Under the pieces are notes generated by a model. That model ran no database searches, was not told where the DNA came from, and saw only the letters and a program-made list of their open reading frames with translations. From positions 29,390,501 to 29,454,500 of the forward strand of contig NC_065574.1 in the NCBI RefSeq assembly GCF_937616625.2: a stretch of DNA of 64,000 nucleotides, written 5' to 3'. The DNA is from Mercurialis annua. Taxonomy: Eukaryota; Streptophyta; Magnoliopsida; Malpighiales; Euphorbiaceae. Of this stretch, positions 1-12,200 are shown in pieces. Made by a program: the position numbers and the translations under genes. The stretch's first letter is position 1, and the number at the start of each line of letters is the position of its first letter.

Positions 1-2273
1 GTTTTGTAACATTTTAGACGTTTGGCTTCAATCGCTAAAAAGGTGAAACATTTGGATTTTTTTCGTATCGTTTTATATGCTTGGATTGGTTTCGTAACGT
101 TTTAAAGGTTTGGCGTCAATAGCTAAAAAGGTGGAACGTTTGGATTTGTTTCGTAACGTTTGTAAACGTTTGGCTTAAATCGCTAAAAAGGTGAAACGTT
201 TGGATTTGTTTTGTAACGTTTGTAAACGTTTGGTTTAAATTGCTAAAATGGGGAACGTTTAACTTAAATTGCTAAAAAAGGGAAATGTTTGGATTTGTTT
301 CGTAACGTTTGTAAACGTTTGGCTTAAATAGCTAAAAAGGGGAAACGTTTGGATTGGTTTCGTAACGTTTTAAACCTTAGCCTTAAATTGCTAAAAAGGT
401 GAAACCTTCTAATTTGTTTTATAACGTTTGTAAACGTTTTGCTTAAATCCCTAAAAAGGTGAAACGTTTGGATTTGTTTCGTAATGTTTGTAAACGTTTG
501 GCTTAAATCGCTAAAAAGGTGAAATGTTTGGATTTGTTTCGTTACGATTTAAACGTTTGGATTTTTTTAGTAATGTTTTAAACATTTGGCTTAAATATCT
601 AAAAAGGTGAAACGTTTGGATTTCTTTCGTAACGTTTTAAAAGTTTGGGTTAGTTTTATAACGTTTTAAACGTTTGGCTTAAATCGCTAAAAAGGTGAAA
701 CGTTTGGATTTGTTTCGTAACGTTGTAAACATTGGATTGGTTTCGTAACGTTTTTAAATGTTTGGCTTAAATCGTTAAAAATGTGAAACGTTTAAATTTT
801 TTTTCGTAACATTTTAAACGTTAGGATTTGTTTCGTAGCGTTTTAAACGTTTGGATTTGTTTCGTAATATTGTTTGGCTTAAATCGCTAAAAACGGGAAA
901 CGTTTTGATTGGTTTCGTAAGATTTTAAAATAATTGGCTTCAATCGCTAAAAAGGTAAAACGTTTGGATTTGTTTCGTAACGTTTGTAATCGTTTGGCTT
1001 TAATGCTAAAAAGGTGAAATGTTTGGATTGGTTTTGTAACGTTTGTAAACGTTTGGCTTAAATTGTCAAAAAAGGGAAACATTTGGATTTGTTTCGTGAA
1101 GTTTTTAAACGTTTGGCTTAAATAGCTAAAAAGGTGAAACGTTTGGATTGGTTTCATAACGTTTTAAACGTTTGGCTTAAATTGCTAAAAAGGTGAAACG
1201 TTTGGTTTTGTTTTGTAACGTTTGTAAATGTTTGGCTTAAATCGCTAACAAGGTGAAACGTTTGGATTTGTTTTTTAACGTTTGTAAACGTCTCGCTTAA
1301 ATTGTTAAAATGGTGAAATGCTTATAAACGTTTGGATTTGTTTCCCAACGTTTTAAACGTTTGGATTTGTTTCGTAACATTTTAAACTTTTGGATTTGTT
1401 TTGAAATGTTTGGAAACGTTTGGATTTATTTCATAACATTTTAAACGTTGGGCTTATATCGCGAAAAAGGTGAAACTTTAGGATTTGTTTCGTAACGTTT
1501 TAAACGTTTGGTTTTGTTTCGAAACGTTTGGATTGGTTTCGTAACCTTTTAAATGTTTGGATTTGTTTCGTAATGTTTGTAAACGTTTGGCTTAAATTGC
1601 TAAAAAGGTGAAACTTTTGGATTTGTTTTAGCGATTTAAATCAAATGTTTGGATATGCTTCGTAATGTTTTAGCGATTTAAAACAAATGTTTGGATTTGT
1701 TTTAGCGATTTAAACCAAATGTTTGGATATGCTTCGTAATGTTTTAGCGATTTAAACCAAATGTTTGGATTTGTTTTAGCGATTTAAACCAAATCTTTGG
1801 ATATGCTTCGTAATGTTTTAGCGATTTAAACCAAATGTTTGGATTTGTTTTAGCGATTTTTTTCGTAACGTATTAAACGTTAGGATTGGTTTCGTAACGT
1901 TTTAAACGTTTGGATATGCTTCGTAATGTTTGTAAACATTTTTCTTAAATCGCTAAAAATGTGAAACATTTGGTTTTGTTTTGTAAATTTTGTAAACGTT
2001 TGGCTTAAATCGCTAAAAATGTGAAACGTGTGGGTTTGTTTCGTAACGTTTTAAACGTTTGGATTATTTTTGTAACGTTTGGATTTGTTTTGTAACGTTT
2101 TTAAACGTTTGGCTTAAATTGCTAAAAAAAGAGAAATGTTTGGTTTTATTTCGTAACCTTTTAAACTTTTGGATTTGTTTCGTAACGTTTGTAAATGTTT
2201 GGCTTAAATAGCTAATAAGGTGAAACGTTTGGATTTGTTTCGTAATGTTTGTAAACGTTTGGCTTAAATCGCT
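1..2273 (-). repeat. 59-60-bp satellite array, inverted segment
   Basis: Tandem copies of an AT-rich monomer that reads on the minus strand. In plus orientation its blocks are CAAATCCAAACGTTTCACC, then TTTTTAGCGATTTAAGCC, then AAACGTTTAAAACGTTACG. Monomers are 59-60 bp, with occasional half-units that repeat only the AAACGTTT/GTTACG part. Divergence between neighbours is high and no higher-order periodicity is visible. Long open frames here encode only a 20-residue periodic peptide, because 60 bp is a multiple of three, so I call no gene. The array continues beyond the left window edge. Confidence 0.95.
1616..1880. repeat. 74-bp mixed-orientation mini-repeat within the satellite
   Basis: Inside the minus-oriented segment the string GGATATGCTTCGTAATG recurs at 1651, 1725 and 1799, exactly 74 bp apart. 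Each unit also carries AGCGATTTAAA in plus orientation next to minus-oriented monomer pieces. The unit is therefore a chimera of both orientations that was then tandemly amplified about three times. Confidence 0.8.
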
Positions 2274-2288
2274 CAAACGTTTACAAAC
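2259..2288. repeat. Satellite orientation-switch point (inverted repeat)
   Basis: Monomers read on minus up to about 2273 and on plus from 2274. The two arms GTTTGTAAACGTTTG and CAAACGTTTACAAAC are perfect 15-bp reverse complements separated by about 12 bp. Each arm is ordinary satellite sequence, so this is an inversion breakpoint of the array rather than a separate element. Confidence 0.85.
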
Positions 2289-2857
2289 GATGCGAAACAA
2301 ATCAAACGTTTCGCCTTTTTAGCGATTTAAGCCAAAGGTTTAAAACGTTACGACACAAAATCAAACGTTTCACCCTTCTAGTGATTTAAGCTAAACGTTT
2401 AGAAACGTTATGAAACAAATAGGAACGCTTCATATTTTTAGCGATTTAAGCAAAACAGTTACAAACGTTACGAAACCAATCCAAACGTTAAAAACGTTAC
2501 GAAACTAATCCAGACTTTTCACATTTTTAGCGATTTAAACCAAATGTTTAAAACGTTACAAAACCAATCCAAACGTTTAAAACGTTACAAAACAAATCCA
2601 AACGTTTACAAACGTTAAGAAACAAATTCAAACATTTGATCTTTTTAACGATTTAAGCCAAAAGTTTAAAATGTAACAAAACAAATCCAAACATTTAAAA
2701 CATTACGAAACAAATCCAAACATTTAAAACTTATTAGCGATTTAAGCCAAACGTTTATAAATGTTATGAAATAAAACCAAACGTTTTCCCTTATTAGCAA
2801 TTTAAGCCAAACGTTTACAAACGTTACAAAACAAATCGAAACATGTTTAGCAATTTC
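2274..2857 (+). repeat. Divergent satellite monomers before the HOR
   Basis: Plus-oriented 59-60-bp monomers, irregular in length and substituted relative to each other. They do not match the HOR copies that start at 2858. No gene is visible. Confidence 0.9.
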
Positions 2858-5800
2858 AGCCAAATATTTCCAAACGTTACGAAACGAATCCAAATGTTTC
2901 TCCTTTTTACTGATTTAAGCCAAACGTTTACAAACGTTACAAAGCAAATCCAAATGTTTCACCTCTTTAGCGATTTAAGACAAGCATTTAAAACCTTACA
3001 AAACCAGTCCAAATGTTTTACACGTTACGAAAACAATCCAAACGTTTCCCCGTTTTAGCGATTTAAGCTAAACGTTTACCAGCGTTACGAAATAAATCCA
3101 AACCTTTCACATTTTTAGCGATTTAGGCTAAACGTGTTCAAACATTACGAAACAAATCCAAAGGTTTCATCTTTCTAGCGATTTAAGCCAAACGTTTTAC
3201 AAACGTTACGAAACCAATAACGTTACGAAACCATTCCAAACGTTTCACATTTTTAACAAATCCAAACATTTCACCTTTTTAGCGATTTAATCCAAACGTT
3301 TAAAACGTTACGAAACAAATCCAAATGTTTAAAAAGTTACGTAACCAGTCCAAATGTTTAAAAACGATACGAAACCAATCCAAACGTTTAAACCGTTACG
3401 AAACAAATCCAAATGTTTCCCCTTTTAAGCGATTTAAGCCAAAAGTTTAAAACGTTAAAAAACAAATCCAAATGTCTATAACGTTACGAAACAAATCAAA
3501 ACATTTCACTTTTTTAGCTATTTAATCCAAACGTTTAAAACGTTAAGAAACAAATCCAAACATTTCACCTTTTTAGCGATTTAATCCAAACGTTTAAAAC
3601 CCTATCAAATCAATCCAAACGTTTAAAACGTTACGAAACAAATCCTAAAGTTTCACCTTTTTAGCGATATAAGCCCAACGTTTAAAACTTTATGAAATAA
3701 ATCCAAACGTTTAACCTTTTTAGCTATTTAAGCCAAACGTTTACAAACGTTACGAAACAAATTCAAACGTTTACAAACGTTACGAAACAAATCCAAACGT
3801 TTCACCTTTTTAGTGATATATGCCAAACATTTACAAACGTTACAAAGCAAGTCCAAACGTTTCACCTTTTTAGCGATTTAATCCAAACGTTTACAAATGT
3901 TACGAAACAAATCCAAACGTTTCACCTTTTTAGCGATTCAAACCAAACGTTTAAAACGTTATGAAACAAAACCAAAAGTTGCACCCTTTTAGCTATTTAA
4001 GCTAATAAAAACGTTATGAAACAAATCCTAACGTTTTACATTTTTAGCGATTTAAGCCAAACGTTTACAAATGTTACGAAACAAATCTAAACGTTTCCCA
4101 TTTTTAGCGATTTAAGCCAAACGTTTACAAACATTATGAAACCAATCCAAATGTTTAAAACGTTACGAAAAAAATCCATACGTTTCACATTTTTAGCGAT
4201 TTAAACAAAAAATTTGAAACGTTACGAAACTAATCAAAACATTTAAAACGTTACAAACCAAATCCAAACGTTTACAAACGTTACAAAACAAATCCAAACA
4301 TTTATAATGTTACGAAACAAATCCAAATATTTTAAACTATTTAGCGACTTAAGCCAAACATTTACAAACGTTATGAAACAAATCCAAATGTTTCACCTTT
4401 TTAGCGATTTAAGCCAAACGTTTACAAACGTTAGGAAACAAAACCAAACGTTTCTCCTTTTTAGCAATTTAAGCCAAACGTTTAAAACGTTACAAAACAA
4501 ATCGAAACGTTCCCCATTTTTAGCAATTTAGGCCAAATGTTTCCAAACGTTACGAAACAAATCCAAACGTTTCACCTTTTTGTTGATTTAAGCCAAACGT
4601 TTACAAATGTTACGAAACAAATCCAAACATTTCACCTTTTTAGCGATTTAAGCCAAACATTTAAAATGTTACGAAACAAATATTAACGTTTCACCTTTTT
4701 AACGATTTAAGCCAAACGTTTAAAACGTTACGAAACAAATCCTATCTTTTCACCTTTTTAGCGATTTAAGCCAAACGTTTACAAACGTTACAAAACAAAT
4801 ACTAAAATTTCATCTTTTTAGCGATATAAGCCAAACGTTTAAAACGTTATGAAACCAATCCAAATGTTTAAAATGTTACGAAACAAATCCAAGCGTTTTA
4901 CCTTTTTAGCTATTTAAGCCAAACGTTTAAAACGTTACAAAACAAATCCAAACTTTTCACCTTTATAGCGTTTTGAGGCAAACGTTTATAACGTTACGGA
5001 ACCAATCCACACGTTTAAACTTTACCAAATAAAATCCTAATGTTTCACCATTTTAGTGATTTAAGCCAAACGTTTAAAACGTTTCGAAACAAATCCAAAC
5101 ATTTCTCCTCTTTCGCGGTGTAAGCCTAACGTTTAAAACGTTAGAAAACCAATCCAAAGGTGTAAAATGTTTCGAAACAAATCTTAACATTTTACTTTTT
5201 TAACGATTTAAGTCAAACGTTTAAAATGTTACGAAACAAATCCTAATGTTTCACCTTTTTAGCGATTTAAGCGAAACAGTTAAAACGTTTCGAAACAAAT
5301 CCAAATGTTTCACCTTTTTAGCGATTTAATTCAAATGTTTAAAAGGTCATAAAACCAATCCAAACGATTAAAACGTTATGAAACAAATCCTAAAGTTTCA
5401 CCTTTTTATCGATTTAAGCCAAACGTTTAAAACGTTACGAAACAAATCCTAACATTTAAGCTTTTTAGCTATTTAAGCCAAACGTTTAAAACGTTACGAA
5501 ACAAATCCTAATGTTTGACCACTTTAGCAATTTAAGCCAAACGTTTAAAATGTTACGATAGAAATCCAAATGTTTAAAACGCTAAGAAACAAATCTTAAC
5601 GTTTCACCTTTTTAGCGATTTAAGCCAAACGTTTAAAATGTTACGAAACAAATACAAACGTTTTACCTTATTAGCGATTTAAGCCGAACTTTTAAATGTT
5701 ATGAAACAAATCCAAACGTTTAAAACGTCACGAGACAAACAAGTTTTTGCTATTTAAGCCAAAATGTTTAAATATTACAAAAGAAATTCAAACGTTTCAC

Positions 5801-5981
5801 CATTTTAGCAATTTAAGTCAAACGTTTAAGATGATACGAAACAAATCCAAACGTTTAAAACGAAACAAATCCTAACGTTTCACCTTTTTAGCGATTTAAG
5901 CCAAACGTTTAAAACGTTACGAAACAAATTCTAACGTTTAATACGAAACAAATCCAAACGTTTCCCCTTTTTCACTATTTA
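2858..5981 (+). repeat. Higher-order repeat copy 1 (3124 bp, edge type)
   Basis: First copy of the HOR of about 3.11 kb, anchored on the landmark AGCCAAATATTTCC. It is the most divergent of the clear copies. It retains 10 bp near 3733 that copies 2-5 lack. Variants such as TTTATAATGTT near 4302 and CGTTCCCCATTTTT near 4507 reappear only at the far end of the HOR block, in copy 5. It contains roughly 50 monomer equivalents. Confidence 0.9.
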
Positions 5982-8900
5982 AGCCAAATATTTCCAAACG
6001 TTACGAAACGAATCCAAATGTTTCTCCTTTTTACTGATTTAAGCCAAACGTTTACAAACGTTACGAAACAAATCCAAATGTTTCACCTCTTTAGCGATTT
6101 AAGACAAGCATTTAAAACTTTACGAAACCAGTCCAAATGTTTTACACGTTACGAAAACAATTCAAACGTTTCCCCGTTTTAGCGATTTAAGCTAAACGTT
6201 TACCAGCGTTACGAAATAAATCCAAACCTTTCGCATTTTTAGCGATTTAGGTTAAACGTGTTGAAACATTACGAAACAAATCCAAAGGTTTCATCTTTCT
6301 AGCGATTTAAGCCAAACGTTTTACAAACGTTACGAAACCAATAACGTTACGAAACCATTCCAAACGTTTCACATTTTTAACAAATCCAAACATTTCACCT
6401 TTTTAGCGATTTAATCCAAACGTTTAAAACATTACGAAACAAATCCAAATGTTTAAAAAGTTACGTAACCAATCCAAATGTTTAAAAACGATACGAAACC
6501 AATCCAAACGTTTAAACCGTTATGAAACAAATCCAAATGTTTCCCCTTTTTAGCGATTTAAGCCAAAAGTTTAAAACGTTACAAAACCAATCAAAATGTC
6601 TATAACATTATGAAACAAATCAAAATATTTCACTTTTTTAGCTATTTAATCCAAACGTTTAAAACGTTAAGAAACAAATCCAAACATTTCACCTTTTTAG
6701 CGATTTAATCAAAACGTTTAAAACCCTATGAAATCAATCCAAACGTTTAAAACGTTACGAAACAAATCCTAAAGTTTCACATTTTTAGCGATATAAGCCC
6801 AACGTTTAAAACGTTATGAAATAAATTCAAACGTTTAACCTTTTTAGCTATTTAAGCCAAACGTTACGAAACAAATTCAAACGTTTACAAACGTTACGAA
6901 ACAAATCCAAACGTTTCACCTTTTTAGTGATATATGCCAAACATTTACAAACGTTACAAAGCAAGTCCAAACGTTTCACCTTTTTAGCGATTTAATCCAA
7001 ACGTTTACAAATGTTACGAAACAAATCCAAACGTTTCACCTTTTTAGCGATTCAAACCAAACGTTTAAAACGTTATGAAACAAAACCAAAAGTTGCACCC
7101 TTTTAGCTATTTAAGCTAATAAAAACGTTATGAAACAAATCCTAACGTTTTATATTTTTAGCGATTTAAGCCAAACGTTTACAAATGTTACGAAACAAAT
7201 CTAAACGTTTCCCATTTTTAGCGATTTAAGCCAAACGTTTACAAACATTATGAAACCAATCCAAATGTTTAAAACGTTACGAAAAAAATCCATACGTTTC
7301 ACATTTTTAGCGATTTAAACAAAAAATTTGAAACGTTACGAAACTAATCAAAACATTTAAAACGTTACAAACCAAATCCAAACGTTTACAAACGTTACAA
7401 AACAAATCCAAACATTTAAAATGTTACGAAACAAATCCAAATATTTTAAACTATTTAGCGACTTAAGCCAAACGTTTACAAACGTTATGAAACAAATCCA
7501 AATATTTCACCTTTTTAGCGATTTAAGCCAAACGTTTACAAACGTTAGGAAACAAAACCAAATGTTTCTCCTTTTTAGCAATTTAAGCCAAACGTTTAAA
7601 ACGTTACAAAAGAAATCGAAACGTTCCCCCTTTTTAGCAATTTAGGCCAAATGTTTCCAAACGTTACGAATTAAATCCAAACGTTTCACCTTTTTGTTGA
7701 TTTAAGCCAAACGTTTACAAATGTTACGAAACAAATCCAAACATTTCACCTTTTTAGCGATTTAAGCCAAACATTTAAAATGTTACGAAACAAATATTAA
7801 CGTTTCACCTTTTTAACGATTTAAGCCAAACGTTTAAAACGTTACGAAACAAATCCTATCTTTTCACCTTTTTAGCGATTTAAGCCAAACGTTTACAAAC
7901 GTTACAAAACAAATACTAAAATTTCATCTTTTTAGCGATATAAGCCAAACGTTTAAAACGTTATGAAACCAATCCAAATGTTTAAAATGTTACGAAACAA
8001 ATCCAAGCGTTTTACCTTTTTAGCTATTTAAGCCAAACGTTTAAAACGTTACAAAACAAATCCAAACTTTTCACCTTTATAGCGTTTTGAGGCAAACGTT
8101 TATAACGTTACGGAACCAATCCACACGTTTAAACTTTACCAAATAAAATCCTAATGTTTCACCATTTTAGTGATTTAAGCCAAACGTTTAAAACGTTTCG
8201 AAACAAATCCAAACATTTCTCCTCTTTCGCGGTGTAAGCCTAACGTTTAAAACGTTAGAAAACCAATCCAAAGGTGTAAAATGTTTCGAAACAAATCTTA
8301 ACATTTTACTTTTTTAACGATTTAAGTCAAACGTTTAAAATGTTACGAAACAAATCCTAATGTTTCACCTTTTTAGCGATTTAAGCGAAACAGTTAAAAC
8401 GTTTCGAAACAAATCCAAATGTTTCACCTTTTTAGCGATTTAATTCAAATGTTTAAAAGGTCATAAAACCAATCCAAACGATTAAAACGTTATGAAACAA
8501 ATCCTAAAGTTTCACCTTTTTATCGATTTAAGCCAAACGTTTAAAACGTTACGAAACAAATCCTAACATTTAAGCTTTTTAGCTATTTAAGCCAAACGTT
8601 TAAAACGTTACGAAACAAATCCTAATGTTTGACCACTTTAGCAATTTAAGCCAAACGTTTAAAATGTTACGATAGAAATCCAAATGTTTAAAACGCTAAG
8701 AAACAAATCTTAACGTTTCACCTTTTTAGCGATTTAAGCCAAACGTTTAAAATGTTACGAAACAAATACAAACGTTTTACCTTATTAGCGATTTAAGCCG
8801 AACTTTTAAATGTTATGAAACAAATCCAAACGTTTAAAACGTCACGAGACAAACAAGTTTTTGCTATTTAAGCCAAAATGTTTAAATATTACAAAAGAAA

Positions 8901-9095
8901 TTCAAACGTTTCACCATTTTAGCAATTTAAGTCAAACGTTTAAGATGATACGAAACAAATCCAAACGTTTAAAACGAAACAAATCCTAACGTTTCACCTT
9001 TTTAGCGATTTAAGCCAAACGTTTAAAACGTTACGAAACAAATTCTAACGTTTAATACGAAACAAATCCAAACGTTTCCCCTTTTTCACTATTTA
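5982..9095 (+). repeat. Higher-order repeat copy 2 (3114 bp, core type)
   Basis: Starts at the same landmark, 3124 bp after copy 1. By eye it matches copy 3 with about one difference per several hundred bases. It carries the core-type markers: a 10-bp deletion near 6857, GAATTAAATCC near 7668 and AAAAGAAATCG near 7607. Confidence 0.92.
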
Positions 9096-12000
9096 AGCCA
9101 AATATTTCCAAACGTTACGAAACGAATCCAAATGTTTCTCCTTTTTACTGATTTAAGCCAAACGTTTACAAACGTTACGAAACAAATCCAAATGTTTCAC
9201 CTCTTTAGCGATTTAAGACAAGCATTTAAAACTTTACGAAACCAGTCCAAATGTTTTACACGTTACGAAAACAATTCAAACGTTTCCCCGTTTTAGCGAT
9301 TTAAGCTAAACGTTTACCAGCGTTACGAAATAAATCCAAACCTTTCGCATTTTTAGCGATTTAGGCTAAACGTGTTGAAACATTACGAAACAAATCCAAA
9401 GGTTTCATCTTTCTAGCGATTTAAGCCAAACGTTTTACAAACGTTACGAAACCAATAACGTTACGAAACCATTCCAAACGTTTCACATTTTTAACAAATC
9501 CAAACATTTCACCTTTTTAGCGATTTAATCCAAACGTTTAAAACATTACGAAACAAATCCAAATGTTTAAAAAGTTACGTAACCAATCCAAATGTTTAAA
9601 AACGATACGAAACCAATCCAAACGTTTAAACCGTTATGAAACAAATCCAAATGTTTCCCCTTTTTAGCGATTTAAGCCAAAAGTTTAAAACGTTACAAAA
9701 CCAATCAAAATGTCTATAACATTATGAAACAAATCAAAATATTTCACTTTTTTAGCTATTTAATCCAAACGTTTAAAACGTTAAGAAACAAATCCAAACA
9801 TTTCACCTTTTTAGCGATTTAATCAAAACGTTTAAAACCCTATGAAATCAATCCAAACGTTTAAAATGTTACGAAACAAATCCTAAAGTTTCACATTTTT
9901 AGCGATATAAGCCCAACGTTTAAAACGTTATGAAATAAATTCAAACGTTTAACCTTTTTAGCTATTTAAGCCAAACGTTACGAAACAAATTCAAACGTTT
10001 ACAAACGTTACGAAACAAATCCAAACGTTTCACCTTTTTAGTGATATATGCCAAACATTTACAAACGTTACAAAGCAAGTCCAAACGTTTCACCTTTTTA
10101 GCGATTTAATCCAAACGTTTACAAATGTTACGAAACAAATCCAAACGTTTCACCTTTTTAGCGATTCAAACCAAACGTTTAAAACGTTATGAAACAAAAC
10201 CAAAAGTTGCACCCTTTTAGCTATTTAAGCTAGTAAAAACGTTATGAAGCAAATCCTAACGTTTTATATTTTTAGCGATTTAAGCCAAACGTTTACAAAT
10301 GTTACGAAACAAATCTAAACGTTTCCCATTTTTAGCGATTTAAGCAACACGTTTACAAACATTATGAAACCAATCCAAATGTTTAAAACGTTACGAAAAA
10401 AATCCATACGTTTCACATTTTTAGCGATTTAAACAAAAAATTTGAAACGTTACGAAACTAATCAAAACATTTAAAACGTTACAAACCAAATCCAAACGTT
10501 TACAAACGTTACAAAACAAATCCAAACATTTAAAATGTTACGAAACAAATCCAAATATTTTAAACTATTTAGCGACTTAAGCCAAACGTTTACAAACGTT
10601 ATGAAACAAATCCAAATATTTCACCTTTTTAGCGATTTAAGCCAAACGTTTACAAACGTTAGGAAACAAAACCAAATGTTTCTCCTTTTTAGCAATTTAA
10701 GCCAAACGTTACAAAAGAAATCGAAACGTTCCCCCTTTTTAGCAATTTAGGCCAAATGTTTCCAAACGTTACGAATTAAATCCAAACGTTTCACCTTTTT
10801 GTTGATTTAAGCCAAACGTTTACAAATGTTACGAAACAAATCCAAACATTTCACCTTTTTAGCGATTTAAGCCAAACATTTAAAATGTTACGAAACAAAT
10901 ATTAACGTTTCACCTTTTTAACGATTTAAGCCAAACGTTTAAAACGTTACGAAACAAATCCTATCTTTTCACCTTTTTAGCGATTTAAGCCAAACGTTTA
11001 CAAACGTTACAAAACAAATACTAAAATTTCATCTTTTTAGCGATATAAGCCAAACGTTTAAAACGTTATGAAACCAATCCAAATGTTTAAAATGTTACGA
11101 AACAAATCCAAGCGTTTTACCTTTTTAGCTATTTAAGCCAAACGTTTAAAACGTTACAAAACAAATCCAAACTTTTCACCTTTATAGCGTTTTGAGGCAA
11201 ACGTTTATAACGTTACGGAACCAATCCACACGTTTAAACTTTACCAAATAAAATCCTAATGTTTCACCATTTTAGTGATTTAAGCCAAACGTTTAAAACG
11301 TTTCGAAACAAATCCAAACATTTCTCCTCTTTCGCGGTGTAAGCCTAACGTTTAAAACGTTAGAAAACCAATCCAAAGGTGTAAAATGTTTCGAAACAAA
11401 TCTTAACATTTTACTTTTTTAACGATTTAAGTCAAACGTTTAAAATGTTACGAAACAAATCCTAATGTTTCACCTTTTTAGCGATTTAAGCGAAACAGTT
11501 AAAACGTTTCGAAACAAATCCAAATGTTTCACCTTTTTAGCGATTTAATTCAAATGTTTAAAAGGTCATAAAACCAATCCAAACGATTAAAACGTTATGA
11601 AACAAATCCTAAAGTTTCACCTTTTTATCGATTTAAGCCAAACGTTTAAAACGTTACGAAACAAATCCTAACATTTAAGCTTTTTAGCTATTTAAGCCAA
11701 ACGTTTAAAACGTTACGAAACAAATCCTAATGTTTGACCATTTTAGCAATTTAAGCCAAACGTTTAAAATGTTACGATAGAAATCCAAATGTTTAAAACG
11801 CTAAGAAACAAATCTTAACGTTTCACCTTTTTAGCGATTTAAGCCAAACGTTTAAAATGTTACGAAACAAATACAAACGTTTTACCTTATTAGCGATTTA
11901 AGCCGAACTTTTAAATGTTATGAAACAAATCCAAACGTTTAAAACGTCACGAGACAAACAAGTTTTTGCTATTTAAGCCAAAATGTTTAAATATTACAAA

Positions 12001-12200
12001 AGAAATTCAAACGTTTCACCATTTTAGCAATTTAAGTCAAACGTTTAAGATGATACGAAACAAATCCAAACGTTTAAAACGAAACAAATCCTAACGTTTC
12101 ACCTTTTTAGCGATTTAAGCCAAACGTTTAAAACGTTACGAAACAAATTCTAACGTTTAATACGAAACAAATCCAAACGTTTCCCCTTTTTCACTATTTA
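9096..12200 (+). repeat. Higher-order repeat copy 3 (3105 bp, core type)
   Basis: Near-identical to copies 2 and 4. It is 9 bp shorter because of a private deletion near 10707, where GCCAAACGTTACAAAAG replaces a version with an extra TTTAAAACG-type stretch. This accounts exactly for the 3105 versus 3114 spacing. Confidence 0.92.

Noticed and set aside
879..1157. Long open frames across the satellite (also at 2064, 4307, 7421, 10535, 13640, 14784, 17858, 24557, 62616)
   Set aside because: They are translations of the 59-60-bp repeat with a 20-residue period, open only because of monomer length and composition. No start context, domain or conservation beyond that of the DNA repeat.
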